Assembly: GCF_027853915.1 (NCBI RefSeq)
Contig: NZ_JAQGLA010000001.1
Location: 62,001 to 126,000 of the forward strand
From: Saccharopolyspora oryzae
GTDB taxonomy: Bacteria > Actinomycetota > Actinomycetes > Mycobacteriales > Pseudonocardiaceae
DNA length: 64,000 nucleotides
Reading direction: 5' to 3'
Shown here piece by piece: positions 1 to 8,536 of the stretch. Under the pieces are notes generated by a model, which was not told where the DNA came from, ran no database searches, and saw only the letters and a program-made list of their open reading frames with translations. Position 1 is the stretch's first letter. Every line of letters begins with the position of its first letter. The position numbers were made by a program, and so were the translations under genes.

Positions 1-82
1 GGTGGCGCCGCAACGACGAGTACGTCAACGGGTAAGCGCACGACGAGAGAGGACGAACGGTGGAGGGGGAATCGCGCGCCGA

Positions 83-1996
83 CTACGGGTACGCCTCTCC
101 AGCACGGGGCACCCGTCGCCGGTGGTTCTCGTGCTGGGACGGTCCGGCCGTTGCCTCGGCGATCCACGGGCCGTCGATGGACGGGTCGAAGATCCCCTCC
201 TCCAGCCAGGAGTAACGGCCCTCCAGCACCGCTCGCGCCAGGGCTCGGTCGTGGGCATCGGTGTTGTGCCACAGATCGCGGAACAGCCGCTCGACGCGAC
301 ACCGGGCGTGTCGGCAGAAGGTGTCGGCCAGCTCCACCGCCGACTCGTCCTGCTCCTCGGACCGCGCGTACACGCAGGCAGCGCTCATCGCGTACAACTC
401 GGCGCCGATGTCCACGATCCGTCCCAGGAACAGCTGGCGGTGCTCCAGCTCCGCCTGCCAGCGCGACATCCCGTAGAAGGTGTGCCGGGCGACCCGGCGG
501 CTGGCGCGCTCGATGAACCGCAAGTGCCCGGCCAACTGCCCATACCCGGCGAAGCCGGTCGGCAGTTGCCCCTTCCCGACCGCCAGCGACGGCAACCAGC
601 GGGCGTAGAAACCACCAGCGCGGGCAGCGGCGCTCGCCTTGCGCGAAAGGTCCGCCTTCGGGTCGATGAGGTCGCCGGCCACCGACAGGTGCACGTCCAC
701 GGCTTCCCGCGCGATCAGCAACCTCATGATCTCGCTGGATCCCTCGAAGATCCGGTTGATGCGCAGATCTCGCAGCAGCTGCTCGACCGGTACCCCGCGT
801 TCGCCGCGCGCTGCCAGCGACGCGGCCGTCTCGTACCCGCGCCCGCCGCGGATCTGCACCAGCTCGTCCGCGACCTGCCAGGCCAGCTCGGAACCGTAGA
901 GCTTGGCCAGCGCCGCCTCGATGCGGATGTCGTGCCGGTCGGCATCGGCCAACCGACCGGACACCTCGACCAGGGCCTCCAGGGCGAACGCGGTGGCCGC
1001 GGTGAACGAGACCTTGCCGGCGATCGCCTCGTGCGCACCGATCGGCCTGCCCCACTGCACCCGCCGCGCCGACCACTCCCGTGCGATCTTCAGGCACCAC
1101 TTCGCGGCTGCCGCGCACATCGCGGGAAGGGCGAGCCGACCGGCGTTGAGCGTGGTCAGCGCGATCTTGAGCCCCTCCCCCTCCCGGCCGATCCGATTGC
1201 CCGCGGGGACCACCACGTCGTGCAGCCGGGTCACGCCGTTCTCGATCCCGCGCAGGCCGAGGAACGCATTGCGGTTCTCCACGGTGATACCGGGAGCGTC
1301 GCCTTCGACGACGAACGCGGTGATGCCACCGCGGTGCCCTTCCGAGGCGGGCACCCTGGCCAGCACCACGAGCAAGTCGGCCAGCACACCATTGGTGGTC
1401 CACAGCTTCACCCCGTTGAGGGTGTAGCTCTGCCCGTCCTCGCCGGGCACCGCCGTGGCCGCCAGCCGTGCCGGGTCGCTGCCCACGTCCGGTTCTGTGA
1501 GCAGGAACGCGGTGATCTCGCGGACGCAACGCGGCAGGAACGCCCGCTTCTGCGCCGGGGTACCGAACAACTGGACCGGCTGCGGCACACCCACCGACTG
1601 GTGCGCCGAGAGCAACGCCCCGATCGACGGGTGAACCGTGGCGACGAGCATCAGCGCGCGGTGGTAGTCCACCGCCGACAAGCCCAGCCCGCCGTACTCC
1701 TCTGGAATCCTGATGCCGAAGGCCCCGAGCGCTTTGAGGCCGTTGATCACCTCGTCCGGGATCCAGGAGTCGCGTTCGATCTGCTGCCCGTCCACCTCGT
1801 TCGCGCAGAACTCGCGCAGCCGTTCGAGGAACTCCGCACCACCGGTCGCGGGTTCTTGCTCGGGCAACGGATCGATCAGGTCGATCCGCAACCGCCCGAG
1901 GAACAACTCCCGACCGAAACTCGGCCGATCCCAGCGGGACTCGCGGGCCTCCTCGGCCACCTGCCGGGCCCGCGCGGACTCGTCCACCGTGGACAT
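83..1996 (-). CDS. acyl-CoA dehydrogenase, long form
   Basis: FAD-dependent enzyme that introduces a 2,3-double bond into an acyl-CoA and passes electrons to ETF. About 637 residues, much longer than the usual 380-400, because an extra helical C-terminal domain follows the core, as in very-long-chain acyl-CoA dehydrogenases. Visible family features are the LLTEPDVGSDP flavin/substrate segment, the WTTNG motif and RIFEGSSEIMR near the end of the core, which carries the likely catalytic Glu. The ATG at 1996 is preferred over a GTG at 2014 because GGGTGG precedes it. No partner gene is adjacent. The substrate cannot be read from sequence; the family call is firm. Confidence 0.9.
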   Translation of the reverse strand: MSTVDESARARQVAEEARESRWDRPSFGRELFLGRLRIDLIDPLPEQEPATGGAEFLERLREFCANEVDGQQIERDSWIPDEVINGLKALGAFGIRIPEEYGGLGLSAVDYHRALMLVATVHPSIGALLSAHQSVGVPQPVQLFGTPAQKRAFLPRCVREITAFLLTEPDVGSDPARLAATAVPGEDGQSYTLNGVKLWTTNGVLADLLVVLARVPASEGHRGGITAFVVEGDAPGITVENRNAFLGLRGIENGVTRLHDVVVPAGNRIGREGEGLKIALTTLNAGRLALPAMCAAAAKWCLKIAREWSARRVQWGRPIGAHEAIAGKVSFTAATAFALEALVEVSGRLADADRHDIRIEAALAKLYGSELAWQVADELVQIRGGRGYETAASLAARGERGVPVEQLLRDLRINRIFEGSSEIMRLLIAREAVDVHLSVAGDLIDPKADLSRKASAAARAGGFYARWLPSLAVGKGQLPTGFAGYGQLAGHLRFIERASRRVARHTFYGMSRWQAELEHRQLFLGRIVDIGAELYAMSAACVYARSEEQDESAVELADTFCRHARCRVERLFRDLWHNTDAHDRALARAVLEGRYSWLEEGIFDPSIDGPWIAEATAGPSQHENHRRRVPRAGEAYP

Positions 1997-2384
1997 CGCC
2001 ACCCCCAGCGGCACGGCACGTGCGACGGGAACGAGACCATGTTACCGCTAACGGGTTACAGCGGGAAATCGATCGACTCGCCCCGTTGGCCTGGGCGGCG
2101 AGGTCGCCGGCGCGTCGAAAAGCCGACCGGAAAGCTGAATATCAGGCAGGACGAGTTCCAGGTGCAACCGGCGCGCGGCGGGTAGCTCGGACTGCCGAAC
2201 GACACGAACGTGATCTACGAGCTGCACATCCGGGACGGAGCGGTAAGCTGGCGGCCATCTTTGCTCGGGCAGACATCACAGTCGGCGGTAGCTCGCTTCA
2301 CCGGTCCACAGTGGATGTCCGGTACTGACTGGTGTTGCGCTGAGCGGACGAAGCAGGACCGACCTGTCAGAAGGATGCCGTGTC
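1997..2384. other. intergenic region, divergent promoters
   Basis: Nothing protein-coding is convincing here. It separates the minus-strand acyl-CoA dehydrogenase from a plus-strand small gene and so must hold both promoters. The only structured site seen is the repeat at 2041-2059. Confidence 0.6.
2041..2059. promoter_or_regulatory. candidate repressor operator upstream of acyl-CoA dehydrogenase
   Basis: The site reads GTTACCGCTAACGGGTTAC. It contains GTTA-N4-TAAC as an inverted repeat and GTTAC twice as a direct repeat, and it overlaps CCGCT-N10-AGCGG. It lies about 45 bp upstream of the acyl-CoA dehydrogenase start. TetR-family regulators of fatty-acid genes often use sites of this kind, but no regulator gene is adjacent, so the assignment is inference. 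Confidence 0.35.
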
Positions 2385-2738
2385 GTGACCAGCGTCAACG
2401 AAGTGCTGGAGCTCTACCCCGAGCTCGCGATCATTGTTGGCCTCCACACGCTGTGGACCTTCTGGATCTTGACCGACGCACTCGGCCGCCCGGAGTGGCT
2501 CGTGGGTGTGCTGAGCTGGCCCGAGCACACCGATGCGCTCTGGGTCGCCAACCGGCAACGGGCGCTCGGTGTCCGACTGCTCGTGGCAAGTCCTGGCAGC
2601 GGCGTCGTCTGGCAATCGTCGGGCACCCTCGCCGCCACGCTCGAAGCGCTGCGCGACCTACCCGCGCCCGATGCGCCTGGCGCACCGAACAAGATCCTCA
2701 AGTCCGGGCCGTTCTGGCCACCATGCGGGCTCTGCTGA
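2385..2738 (+). CDS. hypothetical protein, 117 aa
   Basis: I do not recognise this protein. It starts at GTG with AAGGA about 10 bases upstream. The N-terminal half (residues 5-45) is hydrophobic and Trp-rich (VGLHTLWTFWILTDALGR), followed by a Gly/Ser stretch and a Pro-rich end. Codon third positions are G/C-rich as in neighbouring genes, which supports it being coding. It is not certain whether the hydrophobic part is a membrane segment, since it is interrupted by charged residues. Confidence 0.5.
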   Translation: MTSVNEVLELYPELAIIVGLHTLWTFWILTDALGRPEWLVGVLSWPEHTDALWVANRQRALGVRLLVASPGSGVVWQSSGTLAATLEALRDLPAPDAPGAPNKILKSGPFWPPCGLC

Positions 2739-3112
2739 CAACCAGCCCCGCGAGCACCTCAGCCGTGGTCGAACGCATCGACTGACGACGTTGAAGGACC
2801 GCATGCGAACGCCTGTCCTGTCGGATCCGCAGCCGACGCTGCACCGTCGACTCGAATCCCTGTTCCAACGATGAGAGCGGGCCGGGCGGAGCTGGACCAC
2901 CATTCCCGGGCCCGAAGACGCGCAGCACGAAGCCCGGCATATCGCTACCCCGGGTGACAGCGGTGAGTTGACCTCGCTGCGCCGTGGTGCGGCACCCATG
3001 ATGGTTTCGCCGTCACCGATTCGGCCTACCTGCGAAGATCGTGGCTGGGGAGGCCGTTCACCGGGTTCGCGGCGTTCAGATATCGCGCTCCAGTTGGGGG
3101 GTTGGAGGCGCA
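2739..3112. other. intergenic region without recognised gene
   Basis: Open frames here have no recognisable protein and no good ribosome site. The last bases hold the GGAGG of the following coiled-coil gene. Nothing else was seen. Confidence 0.5.
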
Positions 3113-3826
3113 ATGAATGATGTTGTTCCGGCTCGACCTGATTTTGCCGGGCGATGGCGCGGGTTCGATCGGGCGCAGGTCATCGAGCACGTCGCCCTGC
3201 TCGAAGCCGAAGTACGCCGGCTCCGGGACGAGCTTTCGGCCAAGGATTCCGGCCCAACGCCTGACTCGGAGATCGTCGAGTTCGCGGAGAAGCGGGCGAC
3301 CACGATCATCGAGCAGGCGCAGGCGCAGGCCGAGGTCGTCTTGGCCGAGGCCGAGCAGGCGGCTGAGCAGATCAGGACCCAGGCCAGCGACCTCGCCCGC
3401 CGCTTGGCGCGGCGCCAGGCTGCCCTGGATCGAGAAGCGGCCCAGCTGAAGAGGGAGCACCACGAGCGCGAGCACCGTCTCCGGCGGAACGTTCGGCGGG
3501 AATACAAGCGGATCACCTCGATAGCGCAGCACGACGCCGAAGGTCTGCTCGACCGAACACGGCAGCGATGCGAGCGGCGAAACGCCGAGAGCGAGGAACG
3601 CAGTCGCCGGATCTGCGAGCAAGCCGAAAGGCAGAGACGGGAGGCGGGCACGGCTTTGGAGTCGCTGCTGCACGAGGTCGTCAAGCAGTCGACCGAGTTG
3701 CGAGGACTGAGCCTGCCGAATGCCGTGCGCGGCGAGCCCCGCAGCGAGCAAGTGGGGCACAGGGGCTACGACCTCAGCGTGGCTTCCGAAACCGACGCTG
3801 AGGAACAGCACCTTCATGGCGCATGA
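3113..3826 (+). CDS. DivIVA-like coiled-coil protein
   Basis: About 237 residues. The N-terminal 30 residues (FAGRWRGFDRAQVIEHVALL) resemble the DivIVA lipid-binding head, which has an RGYDR-like motif. A long charged coiled coil follows from about residue 30 to 205, rich in Glu, Arg, Gln and Ala with heptad spacing. The last 35 residues look disordered. DivIVA relatives organise polar growth or septation in actinomycetes at the inner membrane; this one is probably an accessory paralogue, as no cell-wall genes are nearby. Start at ATG 3113 because GGAGG lies just upstream; an in-frame start at 3041 lacks such a site. Confidence 0.7.
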   Translation: MNDVVPARPDFAGRWRGFDRAQVIEHVALLEAEVRRLRDELSAKDSGPTPDSEIVEFAEKRATTIIEQAQAQAEVVLAEAEQAAEQIRTQASDLARRLARRQAALDREAAQLKREHHEREHRLRRNVRREYKRITSIAQHDAEGLLDRTRQRCERRNAESEERSRRICEQAERQRREAGTALESLLHEVVKQSTELRGLSLPNAVRGEPRSEQVGHRGYDLSVASETDAEEQHLHGA

Positions 3827-4124
3827 TGAGCTCTCAACGCAGCCAGCTCTGAAAGAGGCGTGTCCCGGACTCGTGCTGTGCCCGGTCCGGGGCACCGCCC
3901 GCAGCACGAAAGTCGACTTCGCACGGCCGCACCCAGGATGGCTACCATCTGTTCAGATCTTCCGAGAACTGGTGCTCTGCACCATGTTCGGCTAGTCGGT
4001 CGGATCGTACCGTTCGATTCACGTGCGCCGTGATCATCAACGTGCCGGTGCCCGGGATGAAGCTCAGCGACGCGATCCCCCACGCCGACCACTGTCCCCC
4101 ACCCACACCGCTGCGAGGACGCAA

Positions 4125-4472
4125 GTGACGCACAAGCCGCGGCGGGCCGCGCCCACACCCCCGCACCACAACATCGTGGTCCAGCTGGAGCTGGATCCGC
4201 CCCGCTGGGTGCTCGGATTCGTCGACGTGGACGGGACGTGGCACGAGTCCGTCACCATGCCCGCCACCCCCAGCGAGGACGAACCCGCACAACGCGCCAC
4301 CCGCGACGGGGTCCAACCCTGGGCGGCCCGCATGCTCGACCGCCCTCACGTCCGTCTGCACCGGGTGACCGACACGCGACGAGCAACGTGGTGGGTCACC
4401 GCACCCCACGACGACCAACGCTCGACGGACGAACCGGCCACGACCCGGCAGCCGCTCGACGACCCGGAATGA
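4125..4472 (+). CDS. hypothetical protein, 115 aa
   Basis: I do not recognise this family. A GTG start with GAGGA upstream gives a protein with a basic, Pro-rich head, then a compact centre with two Trp-containing strands (PPRWVLGFVDVDGTWHES) and a late RATWWVTAP segment, and a disordered acidic tail. The pattern suggests a small soluble beta-rich domain. G/C-biased third positions support coding. Function unknown. Confidence 0.5.
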   Translation: MTHKPRRAAPTPPHHNIVVQLELDPPRWVLGFVDVDGTWHESVTMPATPSEDEPAQRATRDGVQPWAARMLDRPHVRLHRVTDTRRATWWVTAPHDDQRSTDEPATTRQPLDDPE

Positions 4473-4568
4473 TCCCGCCGGCGACCACCCGACCCGCGAG
4501 CAGGGCGTCCGGCAAGGAGGGCACCAGACGCCGGCTCACGGGGAACCCGGATCCTGGGAACGTGATCT

Positions 4569-5000
4569 TCAAGGTTGATCCGGGGAGGGCAGGTGGAAGC
4601 GGAGGTGGAACTTCCCGATCCACACCGCGTCCCCGTCGGCGAGCTCGGCCCGATCGACGGGCCGGCCGTTGACGAAGGTTCCGTTCAGCGAGCCCACATC
4701 GGCCAGCACGTAGCGGTCGCCGATCAGCAGCAACTGGGCGTGGAAGCGGGACACCGTGGGATCATCGAGCACCGCATCGCACCCCCGATCGCGCCCCAGC
4801 ACGCAAGGCGGCTCCACCTCGAACCCCGTCCCCGCATCAGGACCGCGGGTGTAGATCAGTTGCGGCCGCCGCACATGCGCACCGGGTTCACGAGCAGGAC
4901 GTGGGATGCTCACCGACTCGGGGATCTCCGCAGAAGGCCGGGCAACTCCCTGCGGCTCCTCCGTCGACCCTGAACTCGGCATGCCGGCTGGAGTCTGCAT
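4569..5000 (-). CDS. FHA-domain protein
   Basis: 143 residues. After a disordered first 45 residues comes one FHA domain (about 46-138) with the diagnostic GRDRGCD, SRFHAQL and GSLNGTFVNG motifs. These include the Arg, Ser and His/Asn residues that bind phosphothreonine. There is no signal peptide, membrane segment or second domain. FHA proteins read Ser/Thr-kinase signals, but no kinase or phosphatase lies in the window, so the partner is unknown. AGGAGGTG directly upstream of ATG 5000 fixes the start. Confidence 0.88.
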   Translation of the reverse strand: MQTPAGMPSSGSTEEPQGVARPSAEIPESVSIPRPAREPGAHVRRPQLIYTRGPDAGTGFEVEPPCVLGRDRGCDAVLDDPTVSRFHAQLLLIGDRYVLADVGSLNGTFVNGRPVDRAELADGDAVWIGKFHLRFHLPSPDQP

Positions 5001-5803
5001 AACACCTCCTGACGGGCAAGAGGGCGACTGGTTGATCAGGAATCGACCAGCCGACGAGAACGGTTCGCGAAGCGAAAATCAGCAACGAGAAGTGGCCACA
5101 CCGCCGTCCGCGCCGTCGACGACAGGGCCAGCCGCGTGGCGATGGCATGCATGTTCCACAGTAGACGCGCACGGTGCAGGACAGAAGAAGACGCGCTGCA
5201 CTGCGGAGCCCGCGCTCGCCCACAACCAGACGACTCACCGCCGTCACCCTCGCCGACAATGGAGACATTAACCGAAAGGGAAAGCAGTTGGTGAATATCC
5301 GCCGGAGCGACCGCTAAGCACATAGCCAACGCGGCGGGCTCCACCGGTTCGCGGCGAATTCCACCGTCCGGGGTTCAGCCGATGGCAGGTTTCACGCATC
5401 GCAGGTATTTCGTGCGACGTTGCTCCAGCAAGTCGGATCGCTCGACATCCGACTGCTCCACCTAGGCCTGCATGGCGCTCTGACCACTGACCCCTGATCC
5501 GCGCCGGACTCTCGCCCCCCTTCCTCGAAGGCCCGGAAAACATCGCAGCCACACGAGATCTAGACAGTCCACAATAGACTTATTGCCACCGAAGGTGGAC
5601 ACTTTTCCGGCTCATACTGCCGAGTTCGCCTGAGGAAGAACTGAACGCTTGTACACATGGTCGCTAAAACTCAATCCCTGCAAGAAACATGTACCTGCCG
5701 ATACTACACGCCTTGGTGATCCGACCTGGCCCCGCCGTGCGATCTTTCCAGCTCGGTCATAGCTTCGATTCGCCGGAATAACCGAATGTGAAAGGTGAAA
5801 ATG
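5001..5803. other. 800-bp intergenic region upstream of the Q/W-repeat gene
   Basis: Divergent gap between the FHA gene and the repeat-protein gene. Short frames exist on both strands but none has a recognisable product, good start site and normal codon bias together. From about 5540 to 5800 the DNA is visibly more A/T-rich than its surroundings, as expected of a regulatory region. I could not assign a clear -35/-10 pair. Confidence 0.5.
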
Positions 5804-6577
5804 ATGACTGCTGGCATGGCGACACAGCAGATTTCCCCGCAAGTTCAGGTTCCCACCCAGATGTCCGGTATGGGGCAGGGCGTGCAGCAAACTCCGTACG
5901 GCGGATTCGGACAGCAGATGCCGCCCGTTCCGCAGCAGCCCGGCCAGGTGCAGTACGGGCAGCAGTTCGGTCAGCGCGGAATCCAGGAAGGGATCTTCAG
6001 CATTTCCGCGGCGGCGTTGACCGCGGTGTTGGACCACCTGCAGCGGGATCCAGCAGCGCGCCAGTTCCTCGCGGTTCAGGGGCAGCTCACACCGCAGGCA
6101 CAAGCCAACGTCACGATGGAGGCGGCACGACGCGTGGCACCGATCGTGCTCGAAACCGTCAAATCGATCTGCGGCAGCCAGCAGTCGTTCGGCCAGCAGC
6201 CCTGGAGCCAGCAGCAGCCGTGGAGCCAACAGCCTTGGAGCCAGCAGCCCTGGAATCAACAGCAGGCCTGGAACCAGCTGCAGCCGTGGAGCCAGCAGCA
6301 GCCCTTCGGGCAACAGTCCTGGAACCAGCAGCAGCCCTGGAGCCAGCAGCAGCCCTTCGGCCAGCAGCCGTGGAGCCAACAGCAGCCCTTCAGCCAGCAG
6401 CCGTGGAGCCAACAGCAGCCCTTCGGCCAGCAGCCCTTCGGACAGCAGCCCTGGAGCCAGCAGCAGCCGTGGAGCTCGCAGCTCTGGAGCCAGCCGCCGT
6501 CCTGGACGCAGGAGCAGTTCGGCCAGCAGCAGCTGCCGTTCGGGCCGCAATTCGAGCAGAACCCGTTCGGCTGGTGA
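5804..6577 (+). CDS. Gln/Trp/Pro-rich repeat protein
   Basis: About 257 residues, no known family recognised. Residues 1-60 are Gln/Gly/Pro-rich. Residues about 65-125 look like a small helical domain (IFSISAAALTAVLDHLQ, then AARRVAPIVLETVKSI). From about residue 130 to the end it is built of QPWSQQ and QPFGQQ units, with 15 Trp in the tail and almost no charge. The only Cys sits at the junction. It has no signal peptide or membrane segment, so it is probably cytosolic unless exported by another route. The regular aromatic stickers in Gln spacers suggest self-association or a filament. AAAGGTG upstream supports ATG 5804 (or 5801). It precedes the pseudo-subtilase gene on the same strand. Confidence 0.8.
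   Translation: MTAGMATQQISPQVQVPTQMSGMGQGVQQTPYGGFGQQMPPVPQQPGQVQYGQQFGQRGIQEGIFSISAAALTAVLDHLQRDPAARQFLAVQGQLTPQAQANVTMEAARRVAPIVLETVKSICGSQQSFGQQPWSQQQPWSQQPWSQQPWNQQQAWNQLQPWSQQQPFGQQSWNQQQPWSQQQPFGQQPWSQQQPFSQQPWSQQQPFGQQPFGQQPWSQQQPWSSQLWSQPPSWTQEQFGQQQLPFGPQFEQNPFGW
6194..6540 (+). repeat. in-frame tandem repeat coding QPWSQQ/QPFGQQ units
   Basis: Imperfect repeats of 15 to 18 bases, variants of CAGCAGCCCTGGAGC, make up the 3' half of the repeat-protein gene. Units alternate between W-S/N and F-G cores. Synonymous codons vary between copies (CAA and CAG, CCC and CCG), so the array is maintained at protein level and is not a recent perfect duplication. The frame stays open throughout. 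Confidence 0.85.
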
Positions 6578-6646
6578 TCTCCCGCTGGTGATCTTCGATT
6601 CGACGGCGCCGCCGATGGGCCGCCGGACATGATTTGCGAAATGTCG

Positions 6647-6680
6647 ACCGGGTGTCGTGCGCATTGGCGCGACACCCGGT
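6647..6680 (+). terminator. intercistronic hairpin, possible attenuator
   Basis: ACCGGGTGTCG and CGACACCCGGT form an 11-bp perfect stem that extends inward by about three more pairs to a 6-base loop. It lies 70 bp after the repeat-protein stop and 26 bp before the pseudo-subtilase start. There is no U-tract, as is usual in actinomycetes. It could lower expression of the second gene relative to the first or protect the upstream mRNA. Confidence 0.6.
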
Positions 6681-6706
6681 TCGGATGTGAAAAGGGCTGA
6701 TGGGCG

Positions 6707-8440
6707 ATGTCAGACAAGAAGAACAACAACAAGATCAACGAGCACGGCGGGGCCGCCGGGAGCAGTTCCGGCAATGGCAGGCGCCCGCAGTCGGATGCGG
6801 ATGCAGCGGGCACGATCCACCAGCGTCCCGAGCACTACCTGGTCGCGGTGCGCCCACCACACCTGCTACCGCCGGGCGTGCAGCCAGCGGCGGCCGATCC
6901 CGACGCCCTGTTCCAGTGGCTGTCCGAACAGCCGGACACCCGGCTGCTCGCCCGGTTGCCCCGACGGCAGGGCTCGAGGACGGCGATCGAGCCGGCCTGC
7001 CCGGAGATCGCCGTGGTCGAGATGCCGCCCGAGCGCGCCGCCTCCCTGCGCGGCTCGGTCCAACTCCTGGTCGAACCCGACATGCCGCTCAGCTACGGCG
7101 ACCCCAATCCGGTGGTCAACCCGCTCGCCCTGCCCGACCCCGACGTCATCGTCGGGCTCCGCGAACCAACCCGCGTGCCGGTGCTGGTCACCGACAGCAA
7201 GCACGTCCCGCTCGAAGGGATCGACGTGATCCTGCTCGGCGCCACCTGGCCGGCGCGGGGTCGCACCGGCGCGGACGGTCGGGTCGTGCTCGAACTACCC
7301 GACGACACGCTGGAGACCGTCCGCGAACTGCGCGTGCAATCGGCTCAGGACCACTGGAGCCGGCGGGTCGAACGTCCGGCGCTGTCGGCGGACGAGAACG
7401 TCGTGGTGCTCAAGAGGATGTCGGAGACCTTCGAGCAGTTCCCCCAGCGCCAGATCACCGGATGGGGCCACGAAGCGCTCGGATTGGACCTCGTCCCCCC
7501 GACCCACCGCGCCGACGGCGTGCGGATCGCGATCCTGGACTCCGGCGTGGACGTCGAGCACCCGGATCTGGCCGGCCGCATCGTGGCCGGCCACGACTTC
7601 ACCGCGGACGACGCCGACACCTGGACCGCGGACGAGATCGGTCACGGCACGGCCTGCGCCGGCATCATCACCGGCACCGACGACACGACGGGCATCTCCG
7701 GCATCGCCCTGGACGCCGAAGTGCACGCGTGCAAGATCTTCCCGAACGGCCGGTTCAGCCATCTGATCAAGGCGCTCGACTACTGCATCGATCACGAGAT
7801 CGACATCGCGCACCTCAGCCTGGGCAGCACGCACGCCTCCGAGCTGGTCGCCCTCAAGGTCCTCGACGCCTGCAACGCCGGCATCGCTTGCATCGCTCCC
7901 GCGGGCAACAACGGCGGAATGGTCACCTTCCCCGGCACCCTGCCGTCGGTGCTCACCGTCGCCGCCCTGGGCAAAGTCGGCGAGTTCCCCGTCGACAGCC
8001 AGCACCGCCTGCAGGCCAGCGGCCGGCGCACGAGCGCTGACGGCTACTTCTCGCCTGCCTTCAACTGCTTCGGCCGCGAGGTCGACGTGTGCGCGCCGGG
8101 CGTGGCGATCCCGGTAGCCGCGCCGGCGGACGGCTACACGCTCCGCGACGGCACCGCGATCGCAGCGGCGCACATCACCGGCCTCACCGCACTGGTGCTG
8201 GCCCACCACGACGGCTTCCGGGACTGGTTCCGGGTCCGCAACGCCGCACGCGTCGGATACCTGTTCCACACCATCTGCACCAGCAGTCGACTGGTCGCCC
8301 CGGCGGACCCCACCCGCTCCGGTGCCGGACTGCCCAACGCCGCCCGCGCACTCGGACTCCTGCTGCCGGAGATGGCCACCACGCCAGGCTCACCAACCGC
8401 GACCGAATTCAACCAGCAGGCTGCGGCTGATCGGCACTAG
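6707..8440 (+). CDS. subtilisin-fold (S8) protein lacking the catalytic serine
   Basis: 577 residues with no signal peptide. Residues 1-40 are disordered. About 45-135 resembles an inhibitor-like propeptide domain. About 150-230 looks like a small beta-sandwich (GIDVILLGA, TGADGRVVLELP). About 265-530 is the S8 fold. Catalytic Asp278 (ILDSGVDVEHPDL) and His313 (GHGTACAG) are present, as is oxyanion Asn401 (PAGNNGG). The Ser motif, normally GTSMAAPH, reads GTAIAAAH, so the nucleophile is Ala484. I therefore infer a pseudoprotease that binds but does not cut, probably acting with the repeat protein encoded upstream. A single-codon sequencing error would be the main alternative. Confidence 0.85.
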   Translation: MSDKKNNNKINEHGGAAGSSSGNGRRPQSDADAAGTIHQRPEHYLVAVRPPHLLPPGVQPAAADPDALFQWLSEQPDTRLLARLPRRQGSRTAIEPACPEIAVVEMPPERAASLRGSVQLLVEPDMPLSYGDPNPVVNPLALPDPDVIVGLREPTRVPVLVTDSKHVPLEGIDVILLGATWPARGRTGADGRVVLELPDDTLETVRELRVQSAQDHWSRRVERPALSADENVVVLKRMSETFEQFPQRQITGWGHEALGLDLVPPTHRADGVRIAILDSGVDVEHPDLAGRIVAGHDFTADDADTWTADEIGHGTACAGIITGTDDTTGISGIALDAEVHACKIFPNGRFSHLIKALDYCIDHEIDIAHLSLGSTHASELVALKVLDACNAGIACIAPAGNNGGMVTFPGTLPSVLTVAALGKVGEFPVDSQHRLQASGRRTSADGYFSPAFNCFGREVDVCAPGVAIPVAAPADGYTLRDGTAIAAAHITGLTALVLAHHDGFRDWFRVRNAARVGYLFHTICTSSRLVAPADPTRSGAGLPNAARALGLLLPEMATTPGSPTATEFNQQAAADRH

Positions 8441-8498
8441 CCCACCAGCCACACACCGCAACAAACGCAAGTGTCCACAGTGTCCAATGCACTATCCC

Positions 8499-8536
8499 GC
8501 GGCTCGGCCTCATCAGGAGTTATGAGGCCGAGCCGC
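8499..8536 (+). terminator. strong terminator hairpin
   Basis: A perfect 15-bp inverted repeat (GCGGCTCGGCCTCAT with its complement) with an 8-base loop lies about 60 bp after the pseudo-subtilase stop. It closes the repeat-protein/pseudo-subtilase unit. Confidence 0.85.

Noticed and set aside
5268-5552. Open frames in the gap before the repeat gene
   Set aside because: No recognisable domain, weak starts and mixed codon bias on both strands.
5804-8440. Cyanobactin-type protease or a RiPP precursor with its protease
   Set aside because: The S8 protein lacks the catalytic Ser and no modifying enzyme is nearby. The repeat protein is too long and lacks a leader/core layout.
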